Source: Cyclobacteriaceae bacterium (GTDB lineage: Bacteria; Bacteroidota; Bacteroidia; Cytophagales; Cyclobacteriaceae). Taken from it: 64,000 nucleotides of DNA. The notes below the pieces were generated by a model that searched no databases, had not been told where the DNA came from, and worked only from the letters and a program-made list of their open reading frames with translations. The stretch covers positions 1,722,492 through 1,786,491 of the forward strand of contig JAHBUE010000001.1 of NCBI GenBank assembly GCA_019638235.1, read 5' to 3'. This document shows positions 59,578 through 64,000 of this stretch, piece after piece; positions within the stretch are counted from its first letter, which is position 1, and each line of letters begins with the position of its first letter. The translations under genes were made by a program, and so were the position numbers.

Positions 59578-60159
59578 ATGGATAGTCTTCAATTTTGGCT
59601 TTATATAATTATTGGGGCGATTTACGTGATCAGCCAGATACGTAAGAAAGCGCGCGAAGCCCAATCAGGGCAAAAGCCTGCCTCAAAACCGGTGCAAAAA
59701 GCAGAAACGACTACCACTACCACTACCTGGAAACAGCATCCCCCTACTACTGCCGAGCCGGTAACCACTCAAAAACCCATGACTTTTGAAGAGTTGTTGC
59801 GTGAGATTACGCAGGCAAAGGCGCCAGCCGAAACCACTTACGAGCCATACCAGGAAACTGAATACGCTGATTATGAGGTTGAAGGAACGGAAGTGCTTCA
59901 GGAAAAACCTGTTACATCCTACCAGCAAGACCCTGTTTATAAGCAGTTTCAGGAAGCCAAACAGTACGATTATGCAGCCAATCCGCTGGAGGATACCTTG
60001 AAATTAGAGGATGTGGATATGAAGTATGGCAAATTCAGGGAGTTTGAAGCGGAGGCTCGGGGTAGCCTATTGGATGAATATACACGGGATTTACGCGATC
60101 CCGATGGCTTTAAAAAGGCGGTAATTCTTTCAGAAATACTGAACAGGAGACATTTCTGA
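59578..60159 (+). CDS. Membrane-anchored hypothetical protein, 193 aa
   Basis: A single N-terminal membrane helix (FWLYIIIGAIYVISQI) is followed by a basic stretch (RKKAREAQSGQKPASKPVQK), a threonine- and proline-rich low-complexity linker, and an acidic C-terminal part (YEPYQETEYADYEVEGTEVL; GFKKAVILSEILNRRHF). The layout fits a bitopic protein with a cytoplasmic tail, common in Bacteroidota, without a known function. The last part (AVILSEILNRR) recurs in related proteins. Divergent from smc. Confidence 0.65.
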   Translation: MDSLQFWLYIIIGAIYVISQIRKKAREAQSGQKPASKPVQKAETTTTTTTWKQHPPTTAEPVTTQKPMTFEELLREITQAKAPAETTYEPYQETEYADYEVEGTEVLQEKPVTSYQQDPVYKQFQEAKQYDYAANPLEDTLKLEDVDMKYGKFREFEAEARGSLLDEYTRDLRDPDGFKKAVILSEILNRRHF

Positions 60160-60217
60160 TGTTGGGAAAATGTATTTTTTGAGAAAAATATTACATGGCT
60201 TGGGGATGGACTTCTTT

Positions 60218-60289
60218 AGTGCCGTTACTTTTTTGTAGAGGAACTTAATAGATCTGATCTTTACACATTGATTGTAAAGGCACTTTTTG
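60218..60289 (+). repeat. Long-loop inverted repeat
   Basis: AGTGCCGTTAC (60218-60228) pairs with GTAAAGGCACT (60274-60284), one mismatch, separated by 45 nt. Each arm is followed by a T-run. Either a terminator or an RNA structure between the two genes; nothing else is seen in 60160-60349. Confidence 0.35.
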
Positions 60290-60349
60290 GTTACAATAAT
60301 TTTTTGGAAGCGATATATATTATCTTAAATTTTTTTACCTTGACTTGAG

Positions 60350-60685
60350 ATGAGCCATACTAAATCATTCTTAATCAGTTGTTTGTTAGTCTTACTGTTT
60401 GCCGTTCAGGGATTTTCTCAATCGGCCGAATGTGAAATACAGGTAGAAACCAAGATAACTACCCCCGCCAGGGGCAGAAATAATGGTAAAGTTCGTTTTG
60501 AATTTTCAGATAAGGCCAAGACCTACAAAATATTTTTAGTGAACAGAAATCCTTCTGATGCCCGCGTGCCATTAAGAAACAATGAAGCGGCAGAGCTGAA
60601 AGAAGGTTTTTATGACTTTGTAATCGTTGACGGAAACGGCTGCTCAAAGCAACTTACCGTAACCATTAAGGAAAATCAAAACTGA
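60350..60685 (+). CDS. Secreted hypothetical protein, 111 aa
   Basis: Signal peptide (SFLISCLLVLLFAVQGFSQS) followed by a beta-rich domain of about 87 aa (CEIQVETKITTPARGRNNGK; YKIFLVNRNPSDARVPLR; GFYDFVIVDGNGCSKQLTVT). The ending resembles a single SprB-type module (YDF-I-VDGNGC-LTVTI). It stands 5 bp before the giant SprB-repeat gene and is probably its operon partner. Confidence 0.65.
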   Translation: MSHTKSFLISCLLVLLFAVQGFSQSAECEIQVETKITTPARGRNNGKVRFEFSDKAKTYKIFLVNRNPSDARVPLRNNEAAELKEGFYDFVIVDGNGCSKQLTVTIKENQN

Positions 60686-60690
60686 TTCGG

Positions 60691-63600
60691 ATGCACAAGG
60701 TTAGAAATTTAGCCCTCGCCCTTCTTTTTCTCTCAGCCCTGGGCGCATACGCCCAACCTGCGGTTGTGATAGTTGACGAAATAAAGGATGCATGTGGCGC
60801 CTCCTTTAATGGCTCTGTTCAAGTTACGGTTACAAGCGGTGCAGCACCGCTATCGTATTTTATGTTCGGGCTTGGTTTCAGTCAAATTGAATCAGGCCCG
60901 CTTACTGTTGGTGTGCCGGTTGTTATATCGGGGCTTCAGCCTGATACTTATCTGCTGTCTGTTTCTGATGGGGATCCTGCTCCAAACTTCAGCACGTTTG
61001 TCCCGATTGGCAGTTCAACACCCATTACCGGGTCTGTTGACCCCGGATTTCCTGTAAATAACAACAGTTGTTCAACGCCCGATGGTCAGATTCAGGTAAC
61101 TATATCAGGAGGATCAGGAACACTAACCTATTCATGGACAGGCCCGGGCGGTTTTACAGCCAGCACGGAAGATATCAGTGGACTTGCCGGCGGAAACTAT
61201 ACACTTAATGTAACGGATGATGGATCGAACTGTACATTCCAGTTAGGCCCTATTTCAATAACCGATCCGCAACCAACACTCCAGAATGTAAGTAATGCTG
61301 GCACACAGTTTATTTGTGTTGGTGACGATGCTGTAGTTAACCTGTCTGGTTCAGATTTAGGAGTTACCTACGAAGTTCTTGTAAATGGAGTTTCAGTTGG
61401 AATACCAACGGTCGTAGGTACAGGCGGACCGATCAGTATCCCCGTTGCATCAGGTAATTTTACCGATGGCGATGTTCTCGCAGTTGAAGCGCGCCTCGGA
61501 GTTTGTACTCCACGTATTATGAATGGTGCCGTCACAACAGATATAGTTGCACTTGTTCTGAATGCCAACATCACCAACAATACCAGTTGCGTAACGTTTA
61601 ACGGAGCGATTGATTTAACGGTAACCGGTAGTGCGGGTGGCTTTCTGTATAGCTGGACAGGCCCTAACGGGTTTACTGCTTCTACCCAGGATATTTCAGG
61701 CCTTGAACATGGAACCTATACCGTAGAAGTTACAGACCAACCAAGTAATTGTATTGAGACGGCTATTTTTGTTGTGGGCGATGATACGCCTGCGTTGTCG
61801 GCCACTGCGGTAGTTACTGATAACTCAAGTTGTATTACGCCTTTCAATGGCGCTATCAATTTAACCGTTGCCGGTTCAGCCGGGCCGTTTACATTTGCCT
61901 GGACAGGCCCAAATGGATTTGCCGCCACTACAGAAGATATAACAGCACTTGAATCAGGAACGTACCAGGTAACCATTACCGATACCAATAGCCAATGTTT
62001 TATAGTTGAGAATTTCAATGTGGGCGATGCCGCGCCTACACTTACCTTAACACATGTTGCTACGGATAACTCGCGTTGTGTTGCTCCGTTTAATGGCGCA
62101 ATTGATCTGACAGTTGCAGGCTCTGCCGGGCCTTTTACTTTTTTGTGGAACGGGCCGGGCGGATTTTCGGCAAGCACTGAAGATATTTCAACGCTGGTTG
62201 ATGGCGACTATGATGTGCTGGTAACGGATACGAACAGTGGTTGTACAGCGGTTGCTAATATTACCATTAATAATACTGCACCAACTTTAGTGTTGAGCAC
62301 GATTACTACCGATAACAGCCGTTGCGAAGCGCCTTTTAATGGTGCTATTGATTTAACGGTATCGGGCTCAGCCGGTCCGTTTACGTATGCGTGGTCAGGC
62401 CCCGGAGGCCCTTACACAACAGAAGATTTAGCCAACCTTCAGGATGGTACTTATAATGTGTTGGTAACAGATGTTAACAGCGACTGTACAGCATCTACCT
62501 CAGTTATAATTAACAACACAGCGCCAACGCTTGCATTAAGCGTAGTTACCATTGATAACAGCCGTTGCGAAGCGCCTTTTAATGGTGCTATTGATTTAAC
62601 GGTATCGGGCTCAGCCGGTCCGTTTACGTATGCGTGGTCAGGCCCCGGAGGCCCTTACACAACAGAAGATTTAGCCAACCTTCAGGATGGTACTTATAAT
62701 GTGTTGGTAACAGATGTTAACAGCGACTGTACAGCATCTACCTCAGTTATAATTAACAACACAGCGCCAACGCTTGCATTAAGCGTAGTTACCATTGATA
62801 ACAGCCGTTGCGAAGCGCCTTTTAATGGTGCTATTGATTTAACAGTATCGGGCTCAGCCGGTCCGTTTACGTATGCGTGGTCAGGCCCCGGAGGCCCTTA
62901 CACAACAGAAGATTTATCCAACCTTCAGGATGGTACTTATAATGTATTGGTAACAGATGTTAACAGCGACTGTACAGCATCTACCTCAGTTATAATTAAC
63001 AATACAGCGCCAACGCTTGCATTAAGCGTAGTTACCATTGATAACAGCCGTTGCGAAGCGCCTTTTAATGGTGCTATTGATTTAACAGTATCGGGTTCAG
63101 CCGGGCCGTTTACGTTTGATTGGTCAGGGCCAAACGGGCCATTCAGTACGGAAGACTTGGTTAACTTACAAGATGGTACATACATCGTGACTGTTACGGA
63201 TGATATAAGCGGATGTACCGCTACACTTAATGTAGCTGTTAATAACGTTGCACCGGTATTATCGCTTAACCATATTGCAGTTGCCAATTCACAATGCGAT
63301 ACTCCAAATGGCTCTATTGATCTGACCGTATCAGGTTCAGCCGGGCCGTTTACTTTTAACTGGTCAGGCCCATCAGGGTTTACAGCCAGCACTGAGGATA
63401 TCTCCGGTTTGATTGGCGGAAGCTATACGGTAACTGTAAGGGATAATATAAGCGGATGCGAGATAGTGGAAACAATCATTGTTCCGGATGCCACAACTAC
63501 CATGACGATAACATCTGTTGTAACAGATAATGACCAGTGCACAGCGCCATTTAACGGGGCTATTGATATTACCATATCCGGTTCAGCCGGACCATTTACA

Positions 63601-64000
63601 TTTTTATGGAATGGCCCGAATGGTTTTTCGGCAACAACAGAAGACATTACCGTGTTGGAGAATGGTGATTATGATGTTACCGTAACGGAAACTTCTTCAG
63701 GATGTGCGGCAAGCACAACGATTACTGTCGGTGATATTCGCCCGGTATTTACGCTTTCAACTACATCAACAGATAACATTCAGTGTAATGCTCCTTTTGA
63801 TGGCGCTATTGATCTTACCGTGAGTGGTTCAGCCGGGCCGTTTCAATTTGCCTGGACAGGCCCGAATGGGTTTGTTGCAAACACAGAAGATGTAACAGCA
63901 TTAGAGCCAGGCACCTATGATGTGGTTGTAACACACACGGCCTCTCAATGTGTTCAAACAACAAGTGTTGTTATCTTAGATAACGCACCGACTCTTTCCC
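60691..64000 (+). CDS. Giant SprB-repeat surface protein (5' part; runs off the window)
   Basis: Open from ATG 60691 to the window end (1103 codons) without a stop. A signal peptide (NLALALLFLSALGAYAQPAV) precedes at least 11 modules of about 80 residues. Each follows the SprB plan: N-x-x-C, PFNGAIDLTVSGSAGPFTF, W-x-GP-x-GF-x-A-x-TEDI, L-x-x-GTY-x-V-x-VTD, then a C before the next module. Such repeats occur in large gliding or adhesion proteins usually exported by type IX secretion. The C-terminal sorting domain would lie beyond this window. The first module is preceded by a separate 120-residue beta region. Confidence 0.9.
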   Translation, partial: MHKVRNLALALLFLSALGAYAQPAVVIVDEIKDACGASFNGSVQVTVTSGAAPLSYFMFGLGFSQIESGPLTVGVPVVISGLQPDTYLLSVSDGDPAPNFSTFVPIGSSTPITGSVDPGFPVNNNSCSTPDGQIQVTISGGSGTLTYSWTGPGGFTASTEDISGLAGGNYTLNVTDDGSNCTFQLGPISITDPQPTLQNVSNAGTQFICVGDDAVVNLSGSDLGVTYEVLVNGVSVGIPTVVGTGGPISIPVASGNFTDGDVLAVEARLGVCTPRIMNGAVTTDIVALVLNANITNNTSCVTFNGAIDLTVTGSAGGFLYSWTGPNGFTASTQDISGLEHGTYTVEVTDQPSNCIETAIFVVGDDTPALSATAVVTDNSSCITPFNGAINLTVAGSAGPFTFAWTGPNGFAATTEDITALESGTYQVTITDTNSQCFIVENFNVGDAAPTLTLTHVATDNSRCVAPFNGAIDLTVAGSAGPFTFLWNGPGGFSASTEDISTLVDGDYDVLVTDTNSGCTAVANITINNTAPTLVLSTITTDNSRCEAPFNGAIDLTVSGSAGPFTYAWSGPGGPYTTEDLANLQDGTYNVLVTDVNSDCTASTSVIINNTAPTLALSVVTIDNSRCEAPFNGAIDLTVSGSAGPFTYAWSGPGGPYTTEDLANLQDGTYNVLVTDVNSDCTASTSVIINNTAPTLALSVVTIDNSRCEAPFNGAIDLTVSGSAGPFTYAWSGPGGPYTTEDLSNLQDGTYNVLVTDVNSDCTASTSVIINNTAPTLALSVVTIDNSRCEAPFNGAIDLTVSGSAGPFTFDWSGPNGPFSTEDLVNLQDGTYIVTVTDDISGCTATLNVAVNNVAPVLSLNHIAVANSQCDTPNGSIDLTVSGSAGPFTFNWSGPSGFTASTEDISGLIGGSYTVTVRDNISGCEIVETIIVPDATTTMTITSVVTDNDQCTAPFNGAIDITISGSAGPFTFLWNGPNGFSATTEDITVLENGDYDVTVTETSSGCAASTTITVGDIRPVFTLSTTSTDNIQCNAPFDGAIDLTVSGSAGPFQFAWTGPNGFVANTEDVTALEPGTYDVVVTHTASQCVQTTSVVILDNAPTLS
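62311..63110 (+). repeat. 243-bp tandem repeats in the SprB-like gene
   Basis: Three full copies (starting near 62321, 62564 and 62807) plus about 65 bp of a fourth, each exactly 243 bp or 81 codons, with only a handful of substitutions, mostly synonymous. Surrounding modules are far more diverged, so this is a recent tandem amplification that preserves frame. Confidence 0.92.

Noticed and set aside
60788..61057. Short frame inside the beginning of the giant gene
   Set aside because: It overlaps the signal-peptide-led SprB-repeat frame in another phase and has no recognisable features. The long frame is clearly the coding one.
61368..63647. Several minus-strand open frames opposite the SprB-like gene
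   Set aside because: They recur with the DNA repeats and mirror the repeat composition (PFGP, GPAEPDT); antisense shadows of the repeats.

Overview
The window is chromosomal DNA of a Bacteroidota bacterium, most likely of the Cytophagales type. Many genes are preceded by the phylum-specific promoter (TTTG or TTG, about 19 nt, then TAnnTTTG) with no Shine-Dalgarno sequence. Family content also fits: DUF5690, DUF2911, a Bacteroidota-style ComEC, a cold-shock protein with a charged N-terminal extension, and a giant SprB-repeat surface protein. No genus can be named from the sequence alone.

Layout. 1-1141: a truncated UvrD-type helicase and an RNase H on the minus strand behind a conserved promoter block. 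1205-5695: a molybdenum cofactor cluster (moaA, moaD, moaE, mobA, moaC, moeA). 5692-22530: housekeeping genes, including a K+/H+ antiporter, ffh, a RimK glutamate-ligase module, an FKBP, nhaA, tRNA-Leu, a PhoH ATPase, comEC and an enoyl-CoA hydratase. 22594-25615: a palindromic repeat, recQ and a DUF2384-RES toxin-antitoxin pair. 25650-34105: an accessory island. 34195-39086: an aminotransferase, a TerB/J-domain pair and gapA. 39260-45111: a nitric-oxide/iron-sulfur stress region (Rrf2 regulator, truncated hemoglobin, a tryptophan-dioxygenase relative, RIC, hemerythrin, a CPVC thiol protein, DUF2024, a Cys-rich MarR regulator, YggS). 45226-47840: tRNA-Glu and a second, smaller accessory island. 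47905-60685: mixed genes with tandem PrcB-like paralogues, an ABC permease and smc. 60691-64000: the 5' part of the giant adhesin.

The most striking object is the island at 25650-34105. A tyrosine recombinase is followed, in the same orientation, by an array of AT-rich genes separated by imperfect palindromes of about 130-175 bp. The palindromes end in GYYAAC / GTTRGC and have arms like TTGCGTnnGGCGGG. Several gene 3' ends abut these sites within 0-20 bp, and one stop codon lies inside the site core. The first gene starts just after a promoter-like element followed by GAGTTAGC. The same promoter-then-junction arrangement recurs, without a recombinase, at 1083-1121 and 47780-47821. In those two places a block of about 57 bp is conserved at roughly 84% identity. 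This is the architecture of an integron (cassettes, attC-like sites, attI/Pc-like entry point), but the recombinase is XerC/D-like rather than a canonical IntI and the cores differ from the IntI consensus. I interpret it as a Bacteroidota integron-like cassette system; the function is inferred, the architecture is visible.

A second coherent system is the stress region. Two promoters there carry the same palindrome (core GTTAGGAATCCT) in the -33/-7 spacer, suggesting one repressor, possibly the Cys-rich MarR protein or the Rrf2 protein encoded in the same region.
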